This document shows, one piece after another, positions 7,865 to 15,917 of a stretch of 64,000 nucleotides of DNA. A program made the position numbers and the translations under genes. The notes under the pieces were generated by a model. It did no database searches, was not told where the DNA came from, and saw nothing but the letters and a program-made list of their open reading frames with translations. The DNA comes from Fen-1245 sp963835535 (lineage in GTDB: Bacteria > Gemmatimonadota > Gemmatimonadetes > Gemmatimonadales > JACORV01), in the NCBI GenBank assembly GCA_963835535.1, contig CAWIFL010000005.1:620001-684000 (forward strand). The letters are read 5' to 3'. Within the stretch, counting starts at the first letter, position 1. The number at the start of each line of letters is the position of its first letter.

Positions 7865-8828
7865 CTGCCGGGATGCCGGGCTTGAGGTCGTAGCTCGAGT
7901 CGCTCGTGATCCTGACCTTGACCGCGTACACCAGCTTCACCCGCTCGTCCTTCGTCTGCACGTTCTTGGGCGTGAACTCGGCCTCGCTCGCGATGAAGCT
8001 CACCGCGCCCCGATAGACCCGGCCCTTGTAGGTGTCGGCGGTGATGGTCGCGCCCTCGCCGAGATGCACGGCGCCGATGCGCGTCTCGGGGATGTAGATC
8101 CGCACCCAGCGGTCGTCGAGGTTGGTGACCGTGAGCACCGGGGCGCCGGGGGAGACGGTCTCGCCGATCTCGCGATCCTTCACCGTCACCACGCCGTCGA
8201 ACGGGGCGCGGATCACGGCATTGCCGAGCATCGCGTTGATCTGCTGGACGGTGGCCTGGGCCGCGGCCACGGCGGCGCGCTGCGCGTCGATCCGCTCGGG
8301 GCGCGGCCCGATCTGCAGCAGCTGCAACGCCTGCGCTGCCTGGTCGTGCTGGCTCTGCGCGACGTCGAAGGCGAGCTGCGCCTTGTCGAGCGTCTCGCGG
8401 CTCACCGCGCCGCCGTCGAACAGCCGCTTCGTCCGGTCGAGGTCCCGCTGCGCGTCCTCCAGCCGCTGGTTGGCGGCGGCGAGCTGGTCGCGCCCCTGTT
8501 GGACCTCCTGGGTGCGGGAGCCGCGCTCGAGCTCGTTGAGGGTCGCCTGCGCCGAGCCGAGCTGCGCCGTAGCCTGCTGCCGCCGCGCGCTCAGCTCCGA
8601 CTCGTCGAGGCGCGCCAGCTCCTGGCCCGCCTTCACGCGATCCCCTTCGTCGACCAGGATCGTGTCGATCCGGCCGGCGGCCTCGAAGCCGAGCTGGGCG
8701 TCGGTCGCCTCGACCGTGCCGGAGGCGTCGAGCGGCCCGTCGGCGTTGCTGCCGCGCCGCAGGAAGAACCAGACCGCCAACAGCACGACGACGGCGGCGG
8801 CCACCGGGATCAGCTTCTTGCGATTCAT
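7848..8828 (-). CDS. Membrane fusion protein of an ABC exporter (HlyD/YbhG-like)
   Basis: The 326-residue protein has an N-terminal anchor helix (residues 6-24), a biotinyl-lipoyl half near GRIDTILVDEGDRVKAGQ, a long coiled-coil hairpin (about 80-200), the second lipoyl half with IRAPFDGVVTVKDREIGE, and a beta-barrel domain. This is the YbhG/EmrA-type periplasmic adaptor. Its ATG overlaps the TGA of the tolC-like gene (ATGA). In this operon it should bridge the inner-membrane ABC complex to the outer-membrane channel encoded just upstream. Confidence 0.9.
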   Translation of the reverse strand: MNRKKLIPVAAAVVVLLAVWFFLRRGSNADGPLDASGTVEATDAQLGFEAAGRIDTILVDEGDRVKAGQELARLDESELSARRQQATAQLGSAQATLNELERGSRTQEVQQGRDQLAAANQRLEDAQRDLDRTKRLFDGGAVSRETLDKAQLAFDVAQSQHDQAAQALQLLQIGPRPERIDAQRAAVAAAQATVQQINAMLGNAVIRAPFDGVVTVKDREIGETVSPGAPVLTVTNLDDRWVRIYIPETRIGAVHLGEGATITADTYKGRVYRGAVSFIASEAEFTPKNVQTKDERVKLVYAVKVRITSDSSYDLKPGIPADVTLR

Positions 8829-10132
8829 TGGGAGACCATCCTCGTCAGCAACTCAGGTGTCAGGACCCCGGTGACCCGGGCCAGCTCGACGCGCGCGGCG
8901 ATCTCCGCGTGCCTGGCTTGCACCAGCGCCGCTCGGTTGGACAGCAGGGTCGCTTCGGCGTCCAGGTAGTCCGTCTCGGTGCCCGAGCCGACCTGCACGC
9001 TCAGGAGCCGGATCCGCTCGACCTCCTCCGACTGCGCGACCGCCGAAACCAGCGCATCCACGGTCGCGCGCGCTGCGGCCACCGTGGCCAGCGCGGCGTC
9101 CACGCTCAGCTCCGCGGCCTGCTCGGCGGCGCGCAGCTGCTCGTCCGCGGCCCGCTCCCCCGACTCGTTGCGCCGGATCGCGCTCCCCCGGCTGCCCCCG
9201 GTGAAGATCGGGTAGGAGAGCTGGAGCCCGGCGTTCCACCAGGGCCGGTAGCCGGTGAAGCTGTGGCCGTTCTCGACGTAGGCCGCGACCAGCTGGAGCT
9301 GCGGGAGGAGCGAGGCCCGCGCCACGCCCACCCCAGCCCCCGCCGCCTCGGCTGTCCGGCGGGCCTGCGCAACGTCCGGGCTGTTCTGCTCGGCGCTCGC
9401 CACCAGCGTGGCCCGGTCGGCCACGGCAGTGTCGGCCAGCCGGACCGGCGCGAGCTGCGTTCTTGCGATCTCCACGGGGAGCGCCACGAGCTGGGCGAGA
9501 TCGCGCTCCGCGACGTCGAGTTGTGCGCGCGTGCCCACCTCGTCGGCGCGCGCCCGGGAGGCCTGCGCCGCCAGCCGCAGCACTTCGACGTGCGCGGCCT
9601 TCCCCTGGTCCTCCATCTGCGCCACCCGCCGGGCCTCGGCCTCGAGGGCGGCGAGTTCCTGCTCCTGGGCCTGGAGGACGCCCCGCGTGGTCAGCACGCG
9701 GAGGTACGCGTTCGCCACCCGCGAGATCAGGGCGGCCGACGCGGCGTCGAGCGCAGCATCGGCCTTGCGTTCCTGCGCTTGCGCGAGCCGCAGCTGGGAC
9801 GTCCGGCCGCCGAAGTCGAACAGCGTGTAGCCGAGGCTGAGCGAAGCCTGGCTCAGCGTCGAGTTGAAGGCCGGCAGGTTCGTCAGGCTGATGCCCGAGA
9901 GCGGATAGATGAGGTTCCCGATCTTGTACTGGGTCGCGCTGAAGCCCGCCGTGAGGCGCGGGAAGAGCGGCGCCCGGGCCTCGCCGACGGAGGCCTCCGC
10001 GGCCGCCCGGTTGTCCCGGGCGGCGGCCACGGTGGGATGGCTCTCGAGAGCCCGCCGGACGGCGTCCGCCAGAGTCAGACGGGTCGTGTCCTGGAGGCCC
10101 AGGGCAGCGGCCAGGAGGAGCGGAACGATCAT
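8825..10132 (-). CDS. TolC-family outer membrane efflux protein
   Basis: The 435-residue protein starts with a short signal peptide (MIVPLLLAAALGLQ) and then LTLADAVRRALESHPTV, the usual opening of the TolC/OEP family. Two repeats of long Ala-rich helices follow, with a beta-strand region containing LGYTLFDFGG in the first and LSYPIFTGG in the second, the family's paired signatures. The start at 10132 overlaps the TetR stop by four bases (ATGA). The E. coli ybh operon lacks its own channel, so this operon is self-sufficient for a tripartite exporter. Confidence 0.92.
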   Translation of the reverse strand: MIVPLLLAAALGLQDTTRLTLADAVRRALESHPTVAAARDNRAAAEASVGEARAPLFPRLTAGFSATQYKIGNLIYPLSGISLTNLPAFNSTLSQASLSLGYTLFDFGGRTSQLRLAQAQERKADAALDAASAALISRVANAYLRVLTTRGVLQAQEQELAALEAEARRVAQMEDQGKAAHVEVLRLAAQASRARADEVGTRAQLDVAERDLAQLVALPVEIARTQLAPVRLADTAVADRATLVASAEQNSPDVAQARRTAEAAGAGVGVARASLLPQLQLVAAYVENGHSFTGYRPWWNAGLQLSYPIFTGGSRGSAIRRNESGERAADEQLRAAEQAAELSVDAALATVAAARATVDALVSAVAQSEEVERIRLLSVQVGSGTETDYLDAEATLLSNRAALVQARHAEIAARVELARVTGVLTPELLTRMVSQ

Positions 10133-10824
10133 GGCGTGACCCCCGATGCGGGTGTGCGCGTGCCGGCCGCCGGCATCGCGGCGCCGGGGACGCCTGCCTC
10201 GCGTGGGGCTGCCGCCGCTGGCGCGGCCGCCGCCAGCGCCCCTCGCATGTTGGTGAGGACCGTCTCCGCGACCAACTCGCGGATGGAGGGATCGCTCGGG
10301 TCCTTCCCGAGGGCATGCCGGATGGCCTTGGAGGCCAGGGTCAGAAAGAGCGGCTGTCCCCCGACGCTCAGCGCCAGCAGGTGCGGCTCCCCCCTGCGGA
10401 TGCTGCCGTCGGCCTGCCCCTCGACGATGATCCGCCCGAACGACTCGATGTTGCGGCGAATGACCCGGGCCACAGGCTCGGGCAGCGGGCGGTCCGACGC
10501 CATCTCGCGCATGATGAGCCGGGGCATCTCCGGGTGCCGCCAGATGTGCTCGAGGAAGGCGCGGACGCACCGGGTGAGCCGCTCGAGAGGCAGGCCGGCC
10601 TCGCCGGAGATCGCGGCGATCCGGTCGGCGATCGGCGTGGCGAACCGCTCGATGACCGCGTGGTAGAGCGCCTCTTTCGACCCGAAGTGGTAGGTGATGG
10701 CGCCCAGGTTGGTGTGCGCCCGGGACGTGATGTCGCGGACGCTGGTCGCATCGAAGCCGGCGCTGGCGAACAGCTGCCGCGCGGCCTCGATGAGACGCTC
10801 GCGAGGATCGGAGAGTTGTTTCAT
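10129..10824 (-). CDS. TetR-family regulator, CecR/YbiH-like
   Basis: The 231-residue protein has a TetR N-terminal helix-turn-helix (ERLIEAARQLFASAGFDATS, then DITSRAHTNLGAITYHFGSK, residues about 9-50) and a C-terminal domain of the DUF1956/CecR type (VARVIRRNIESFGRIIVEGQ). The last 35 residues are Ala/Pro-rich and probably disordered. It is the first gene of the export operon, and its start codon lies inside a 36-bp palindrome, so autoregulation is very likely. E. coli CecR controls ybhGFSR, which supports the family link. The inducer is unknown. Confidence 0.9.
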   Translation of the reverse strand: MKQLSDPRERLIEAARQLFASAGFDATSVRDITSRAHTNLGAITYHFGSKEALYHAVIERFATPIADRIAAISGEAGLPLERLTRCVRAFLEHIWRHPEMPRLIMREMASDRPLPEPVARVIRRNIESFGRIIVEGQADGSIRRGEPHLLALSVGGQPLFLTLASKAIRHALGKDPSDPSIRELVAETVLTNMRGALAAAAPAAAAPREAGVPGAAMPAAGTRTPASGVTP

Positions 10825-10855
10825 ACGTATGTATCATGTCATACAAACGTATGAA
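10820..10855. promoter_or_regulatory. 36-bp palindromic operator of the tetR export operon
   Basis: The two 18-bp halves (left TTCATACGTATGTATCAT; right reads TTCATACGTTTGTATGAC on the other strand) match at 15 of 18 positions. The palindrome covers the ATG of the tetR gene (10822-10824) and its upstream region. Length, AT-rich centre and position fit a TetR-family operator bound by two dimers or one extended dimer. Confidence 0.8.
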
Positions 10856-11029
10856 TGTCAACTGGTGCCGAGTGGCGACACCAAGGCCTGTGCTGCGCCT
10901 TGAGATGACGCTATGATGCCGTCAAGATGTCACTACATATGCACTATTCCTACTGTACATCTAGCGAATGCGCCCGGCGCCCGTAGATTCGCTCCGCCTG
11001 ATCCCCCACCCCACAACAGGAGGTTCGTG

Positions 11030-11638
11030 ATGGACCGCAGATGGCTGGCGGCCGGCGCGCTGGTTGCAGCGCTCGGCGCCTGCGCGAAGGAGCAGCCGCA
11101 GCAGGCCGCGGCGCCGGCGGGCCCCGCCAAGGGCACGAAGGAGTGGAAGATCGCGGACGCGATGAGCGCGGCGCCGGCAGCGATCGCCAACGGCGCGACC
11201 ATCATGGACTGGCCGTCCACCCCGAACGGCCAGCCGACGCAGCTCCGCGCCGGGACGAACGGCTGGACCTGCATGCCCGACGACCCCAGCACGCCCAGCG
11301 ACGATCCCGTGTGCGGCGACAGCCTCTCGTACGCCTGGTACGGCCAGTACATGCAGCACAAGACGCCCCGGATCGCCTCCGTCGCCCTGGCCTACATGCT
11401 CCAGGGCGCGAGCGATGCGAGCAACACCGATCCGTCCAAGATGAAGCCCGACTCCGGCCAGGAGTGGGTCGTGACGGGCCCGCACATCATGATCTTCGTG
11501 CCGGACGCGAAGGTGCTGCGGGGGATGCCGACCGACTGGAAGAGCGGCGGCCCCTACGTGATGTGGCAGGGCACGCCCTTCGCGCACCTGATGATCCCGG
11601 TGGCGGCCGCGAAGCACGAAGGGATGAGCGGGATGTAG
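11030..11638 (+). CDS. Conserved hypothetical lipoprotein
   Basis: The 202-residue protein starts at an ATG with a strong ACAGGAGG site. It has a lipoprotein signal with lipobox LGAC (Cys20 or so) followed by an Ala/Pro/Gln linker. The mature domain contains LRAGTNGWTC, two further Cys around the DDPVCGD segment, YMLQGASDASNTDP, and a C-terminal GGPYVMWQGTPFAHLMIPV. I recall this pattern from uncharacterised bacterial proteins but know no function. Conserved Cys, Trp and His suggest a folded disulfide-containing or ligand-binding periplasmic domain. Confidence 0.75.
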   Translation: MDRRWLAAGALVAALGACAKEQPQQAAAPAGPAKGTKEWKIADAMSAAPAAIANGATIMDWPSTPNGQPTQLRAGTNGWTCMPDDPSTPSDDPVCGDSLSYAWYGQYMQHKTPRIASVALAYMLQGASDASNTDPSKMKPDSGQEWVVTGPHIMIFVPDAKVLRGMPTDWKSGGPYVMWQGTPFAHLMIPVAAAKHEGMSGM

Positions 11639-11645
11639 CGGACGT

Positions 11646-13037
11646 CTAGCGGCCGCGCAGCTGCCGCGCGATCGGCGGCTCCTGCCAGGGGCCGCGCACC
11701 TCTTCGAAGGCCCGGGCCGCGGCGAGGAGCTGTCCTTCTCGCCGCGGCCCGGCCGCGAGCTGGAGCCCGATCGGCAGTCCGGCCTTCGAGAGAGCGCACG
11801 GCACGCTGATCGCCGGCAGGCGGCTCAGGCTGAACGGATAGGTGAGCCGCGTCAGGGCGTGGCGCGGCAGCTCGCCGCCGGGCAGCACCGGCCGGTAGGC
11901 GTCGGCGTTGGGGAACGCGAGGATGGGCACGGTCGGCCCCGCCAGCAGGTCCACGTCCTGGAGCGCGCGCCGGAGGGCCCGCGCGATCTGCCGCCGCCGC
12001 CGGCGGGCCGAGAGATACTCCTTCGCCGAGATGTCCCGCGCGGCCTCCAGCGAGCGCGCGACGTCCTCGCCGTAGTAAGCCGCCCTCGAGGGATACCAGC
12101 GCTGGTGGAACGCGAGCGCCTCCGGCCGCACGATCGAGAGGCCCACCTCCCCGCAATTCTGGAGCTCCGGTATCTCGAGCGGTCGCACCGTGGCGCCCGC
12201 CGCCTCCATGGCCCGCAGCGCCTCACGGACCGCGCGCTCGACCTCCGGATCGACGCGATCGAAGACGTAGTGCTCGGGGACGCCGATGGTGAGGTCCTTC
12301 AAAGACGGGGTGTAGGGTGTAGGGGGTAGGGTGTGGCCTGCGGCGCCCTGCTTCTCTACACCCGACACCCTATACCCTACACCCTCAGGAACCAGGGCTG
12401 CCATCGCATGCGCCACGTCGTCCACCGTCCGCCCCAGCGGCCCCACCGTGTCCAGCGTCGGCGCCAGCGGCACGACGCCCCGCGCGGAGATCAACCCGTA
12501 CGTCGGCTTCAGTCCCACGGCGCCGCACAGCGCCGCCGGGATCCGGATGGAGCCGGCGGTGTCGGTGCCGAGCGCGACGTCGAGGAGCCCCGCCGCGACG
12601 GCCGCCGCCGACCCGCCGGAGGAGCCGCCGCTCGTGAGCGCCGGATTCCAGGGGTTCTTCACCGCGCCGTAGTGGGGGTTGTCGTTGGTCGTGCCGAAGG
12701 CGAACTCGTGGGTGTTCGTCTTGCCGACCAGGATCGCGCCGGCCACCCGCAGCATCCACACGGCGGCAGCGTCGCGCTTCGGCACCCACTGCCCGAGGAT
12801 GCGGGAGCCGGCGGTGGTCCGGACGCCCTCGGTCGCGATCAGGTCCTTGATGCCCACGCCCACGCCGTGGAGCGCTCCGCGGCTCACGCCCGAGGCCAGC
12901 TCCGCTCCGGCGACGCGCGCGTCGGCGAGCGCCTGTTCGGCGGTGATGGTGATGAAGGCGTTGAGCGCGGGCTGCGCCCGCTCGATCAGGTCGAGCGCAG
13001 CCTCGGTGCGTTCAGAGACCGTCCGTGCGTCGGCCAC
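11646..13037 (-). CDS. Amidase signature family hydrolase
   Basis: The 463-residue protein has the amidase-signature Ser-cisSer-Lys triad: Lys in GVGIKDLIA (about residue 69), cis-Ser within GGSSGGSAAAVAAG and the nucleophile Ser in GTDTAGSIRIPAAL. The C-terminal SRLPAISVPC and GLPIGLQLA are typical. The family includes GatA, but the protein is short and has no GatB/GatC neighbours, so a free-standing amidase or ureide hydrolase is more likely. About 27 residues after residue 225 are encoded by a G-rich inverted repeat inserted in frame; they lie at a surface loop position. Confidence 0.88.
   Translation of the reverse strand: MADARTVSERTEAALDLIERAQPALNAFITITAEQALADARVAGAELASGVSRGALHGVGVGIKDLIATEGVRTTAGSRILGQWVPKRDAAAVWMLRVAGAILVGKTNTHEFAFGTTNDNPHYGAVKNPWNPALTSGGSSGGSAAAVAAGLLDVALGTDTAGSIRIPAALCGAVGLKPTYGLISARGVVPLAPTLDTVGPLGRTVDDVAHAMAALVPEGVGYRVSGVEKQGAAGHTLPPTPYTPSLKDLTIGVPEHYVFDRVDPEVERAVREALRAMEAAGATVRPLEIPELQNCGEVGLSIVRPEALAFHQRWYPSRAAYYGEDVARSLEAARDISAKEYLSARRRRRQIARALRRALQDVDLLAGPTVPILAFPNADAYRPVLPGGELPRHALTRLTYPFSLSRLPAISVPCALSKAGLPIGLQLAAGPRREGQLLAAARAFEEVRGPWQEPPIARQLRGR
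12306..12386. repeat. GGGTGTAG-type inverted repeat inserted inside the amidase gene
   Basis: The left arm (12306-12335) is tandem GGGTGTAG-like units. The right arm (12355-12386) is tandem CTACACCC/CCTATACC-like units complementary to it. The spacer is about 20 bp. The length keeps the amidase frame open, adding about 27 residues between the segments MAALVP and KDLTIGVP. Confidence 0.75.
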
Positions 13038-13053
13038 CCTCTTATGGTAACGC

Positions 13054-14130
13054 CTACGCCCAGCGCCGGAAGAACAGCGCCTGGCGCTTGATCGCCTCCG
13101 TCTTCGCCGCCAGCTCGGCCAGCTGCGCCTCAGAGAGCGGCGTGAACTCCCGCGCCAGCCGCACGTTCTCCTCGACCTGCGCCGGATTGTCGCAGCCGAT
13201 GATGACCGTGCTCACCGGATGCGTGAGGGTGTAGTACATCGCCTCGCGGATCGTGAGCGCGCCCGGCGTGCTCGGCACGCCGCCGCTCGGCCGCTCGAAC
13301 GGCGCCATCGAGTCCGGCGGCGGCGGGTTCCAGGACGCCAGCATCCGCGCCCGCGCCGGGATCTTCATCCCGATGATCCCCATCTGCGTCTCGACCGCCA
13401 GCGGCAGCAGGTGCTCGGCGAAGCTGTACTGGTGCCGATCGGCCGCGTTCAGCGCCATCAGCACCGTGTCGAACGGGAAGCGGCGGATCCCCTCCATCAG
13501 CGGCTCGGGGTCGTAGTGGCCGGTGATGCCGAGGAACCGCACCATCTTCTGCTCGCGCGCCTGCTGCAGCGCCTCGATCGCGCCGCCGGGCGCGAAGATC
13601 TGCGCGATCTGGTCCATCCGCATCACGTTGTGCAGCTGCCAGAGGTCGAGGTGGTCGGTGTTCATCAGGCGGAGCGACTCCTCGAGCAGCCGGAGCGACC
13701 CGTCGCGCGTGCGGTCGTAGGTCTTGGACGTGAGGAAGACCTCGCCCCGGCGCCGCGCCATCACCTTCCCGATGTAGCGCTGGCTCCAGCGCTGCGTGCC
13801 GCCGTAGGCCGAGGCGGTGTCGACGTAGTTCACGCCCAGGTCGATCGCGCGCTCGATGATGGACACCGCCATCGCCTCGTTGTCCGGCTTCTCGACCGCG
13901 GCCTGCCCGCCGAGGCTGAAGATCCCGGGCCGGTAGCCGGTCTTGCCCAGATTGCGCGTCGGCATCGCGCCCTGCGTTCGCGGGTTGGAGGGCAGGGGCC
14001 TGCGTGCCGACGGCTCCTGCCTGCCGGGGAGCAGATCGCGCGCGACGAGGCCGGCCGCCGCGACGCCTCCGAGTCTCAGAAAGTCGCGGCGTGGCAGCGA
14101 AGAGGAATCGCGGGGGTCGTGCTCGCTCAT
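13054..14130 (-). CDS. Tat-exported aldo/keto reductase
   Basis: The 358-residue protein carries a twin-arginine signal (RRDFLRLGG near residue 15, then an Ala-rich core), so it should be exported folded. The aldo/keto reductase tetrad is visible as Asp and Tyr in YVDTASAYGG, Lys in LTSKTY and His in LWQLHNV. The IIGCDNPAQVEENV segment near the end binds NADP in this family. The start at 14130 has a GGAG site; an upstream in-frame start would only lengthen the signal. Exported AKRs of this type often act with unknown periplasmic partners. Confidence 0.87.
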   Translation of the reverse strand: MSEHDPRDSSSLPRRDFLRLGGVAAAGLVARDLLPGRQEPSARRPLPSNPRTQGAMPTRNLGKTGYRPGIFSLGGQAAVEKPDNEAMAVSIIERAIDLGVNYVDTASAYGGTQRWSQRYIGKVMARRRGEVFLTSKTYDRTRDGSLRLLEESLRLMNTDHLDLWQLHNVMRMDQIAQIFAPGGAIEALQQAREQKMVRFLGITGHYDPEPLMEGIRRFPFDTVLMALNAADRHQYSFAEHLLPLAVETQMGIIGMKIPARARMLASWNPPPPDSMAPFERPSGGVPSTPGALTIREAMYYTLTHPVSTVIIGCDNPAQVEENVRLAREFTPLSEAQLAELAAKTEAIKRQALFFRRWA

Positions 14131-14319
14131 CGAATCTCCGGGCAAGGGCTGCAAACGGCTCGCAATGCGCCGCCCAAGAGGGGCTGCTCGCGCCGCGGCG
14201 TCAAGCGGAAATCAAGTGGTCGGGATTCGTGCAACACGACGAAAAGCCTTGAGTTTGCGGCACTTTTACTGATTGACCGCGCGGGTGCAGCGCCGGATAG
14301 TTGGACCCGGGAGGCACCA

Positions 14320-14772
14320 GTGCACGAGCGCGTGGTCTCCTGGGTATTGCCGCATGCCGCGATCGCAGCGGCGCGCGTCCTGGTCGCAGTGGTCGGGGTC
14401 GCCGCGATCGGGTGCGAGACGCCGACCGCGCCGGCGGGAGGCGTCGCGCTGACGCCGCCCGCGGTCTTCTCCCAATGGTGGCAGGAAGTCGAGCAGTGCT
14501 CCGGCGTGACGGGAGTGATGACCCGCGTCGACTGGTACGTCGTTCCCTGCACGGCGGGGGAGGCCGGCTTCAAGTGCGACGTCACCGAGGATGGTCTGTG
14601 TGCCGGTGAATGGCGCTCCCCGCACGTGATCTCCCTCGCGGGTCCCAACCGCTTCTTCGGCGACGGCTACCTGGACGACGAGTGGACCGTGAAGCACGAG
14701 ATGCTGCACGACCTGCTCGGGACCCCGGAGCATCCGGCGGCGTTCACGACGTGCCATCTGCTGTTGCGATAG
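14320..14772 (+). CDS. Small lipoprotein with HExxH zinc-binding motif
   Basis: The 150-residue product begins at a GTG preceded by GGGAGG. The hydrophobic signal ends in a lipobox-like AAIGC (about residue 37). The mature part has four Cys and, near the C-terminus, KHEMLHDLLGTPEH. This contains HExxH plus a further His eight residues on, resembling but not matching metzincin spacing (HExxHxxGxxH). A small secreted or surface metallopeptidase-like protein is the best guess. There is no operon partner. Activity is inferred from the motif only. Confidence 0.65.
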   Translation: MHERVVSWVLPHAAIAAARVLVAVVGVAAIGCETPTAPAGGVALTPPAVFSQWWQEVEQCSGVTGVMTRVDWYVVPCTAGEAGFKCDVTEDGLCAGEWRSPHVISLAGPNRFFGDGYLDDEWTVKHEMLHDLLGTPEHPAAFTTCHLLLR

Positions 14773-14807
14773 GCCAGGGGACAGCTCGAAGAACGCGGGT
14801 CGCGGGT

Positions 14808-14844
14808 CAGTTGCCAGACGGCAAGTTGGCAATGGTTGCCAGTT
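14808..14844 (+). repeat. 37-bp dispersed intergenic repeat, copy 2
   Basis: This segment matches the minus strand of 3587-3623 at 35 of 37 positions and ends 32 bp before the ATG at 14877. Degenerate AGTTGCCA-like units continue to about 14868. Confidence 0.7.
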
Positions 14845-14876
14845 ACCAGATGCCGGTCGGCAGTTAACTTCCCCGC

Positions 14877-15767
14877 ATGCGCCCTGTACTTCTGACCGTG
14901 TCGCTGATCCTCGCCATTGGCCGCGGCGCCCACGCCCAGGATCTCCTCCTCCAGGCGAAGGCCGCAGCGGAGCGCGGCGCGATGGATACCGCCCTCACCA
15001 TCCTCGAGCGGGCTGTCGAGGTCGAGCCGAACCGGGCCGAGGCGCACTTCTGGCTGGCCGAGGTGGCGGGCACGGAGGCCGCGCACCGCTGGGTGATGGG
15101 GGCGTTCTTCCTGGCCAAGCGGTCCAAGCGGGAGTTCGAGCGCGCCGTGCGGCTCGATCCGGCCAACCCGCTCTATCTCGAGGGCCTCGGCCGCTTCCTC
15201 GTGCGCGCCCCCGGGATCGTGGGCGGCGACCGCGATTCGGCCCGCGCCCTCGCCACCAACCTCCTCCGGATCGACCGGATGCGCGGCACGTCGCTCATGG
15301 TGGAAGTGCTCTGGCGCAGCAAGGCCAACGCCGATCACGTCAAGGCCGACTCGCTGATCGAGGTGTTCGCCGAGCACCCCTCGGGCGGGCGCGAGGGGCT
15401 GATCCGCCTGGCGATGTTCCTTTCGCGCACCGGCAAGCCGGAGCGCGCCCTGCCCATCGCCCGCCAGCTCGTCGCCGACGACTCGACGGAGGCCGTGGGG
15501 CGGTGGCTGCTCGGTGCGACCCTCGTCACCCTCCGCCGCGAAAGCGCCGCCGCGGCGCGGGACCTCCGCTGGGCCCTCGACCACCCGCCACCGGTCACCA
15601 CCGACGGTCGCGAGTACTGGCCCCCGGCGGTCTGGTGGTATCTCGGCGAGGCGTACGCCCAGCTGGGGCGCCCCGACAGCGCGCGCATCAGCTACGCGCA
15701 GGCGTTGCGGCTCGAGCCCCACTTCCGCCCCGCCAAGGCGGCGATGGACTCCCTGACCCTGCGCTGA
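14877..15767 (+). CDS. Exported TPR-repeat protein
   Basis: The 296-residue protein has a signal peptide (cleavage after AHAQ, residue 21). It is built of tetratricopeptide-like helical pairs: ALTILERAVEVEPNRAEAHF near 40-60, FERAVRLDPANPLYLEGLGR near 85-105, and AYAQLGRPDSARISYAQALR near 258-278. TPR proteins serve as periplasmic scaffolds; no partner is evident, as it stands between a lone lipoprotein gene and the P-II/AmtB operon. Confidence 0.8.
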   Translation: MRPVLLTVSLILAIGRGAHAQDLLLQAKAAAERGAMDTALTILERAVEVEPNRAEAHFWLAEVAGTEAAHRWVMGAFFLAKRSKREFERAVRLDPANPLYLEGLGRFLVRAPGIVGGDRDSARALATNLLRIDRMRGTSLMVEVLWRSKANADHVKADSLIEVFAEHPSGGREGLIRLAMFLSRTGKPERALPIARQLVADDSTEAVGRWLLGATLVTLRRESAAAARDLRWALDHPPPVTTDGREYWPPAVWWYLGEAYAQLGRPDSARISYAQALRLEPHFRPAKAAMDSLTLR

Positions 15768-15845
15768 GCGCGGGGCTCCCTCACCGGTGGCGAAGCGCCC
15801 GCACTTTCCTAGACAAACTGCACAGATTTAAGCATAGAATGGCTA

Positions 15846-15860
15846 TGGCCCAGCCATTGC
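15846..15860 (+). promoter_or_regulatory. Candidate sigma-54 promoter for glnK-amtB
   Basis: TGGC at 15846-15849 and TTGC at 15857-15860 have the exact -24/-12 spacing of RpoN promoters, with C at the sixth and a purine at the eighth position also matching. It lies 58 bp upstream of the P-II gene, whose relatives are commonly sigma-54 dependent. Confidence 0.5.
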
Positions 15861-15897
15861 GTGCAATCTGCACATGAAATCGTTGACAGATTGCACG
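15860..15897. promoter_or_regulatory. Inverted repeat in the P-II leader
   Basis: Perfect 11-bp arms CGTGCAATCTG (15860-15870) and CAGATTGCACG (15887-15897) flank 16 bp. The left part is also a local palindrome (GTGCA-ATC-TGCAC). It lies immediately after the candidate sigma-54 promoter, so it could be an operator or a leader hairpin. Confidence 0.55.
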
Positions 15898-15917
15898 AAA
15901 TGAGGTAGGGTTCGGCC

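Noticed and set aside
11646..13037. GatA subunit of the Glu-tRNA amidotransferase
   Set aside because: No gatB or gatC nearby, and the C-terminal region is closer to free-standing amidases; the broader family name is safer.
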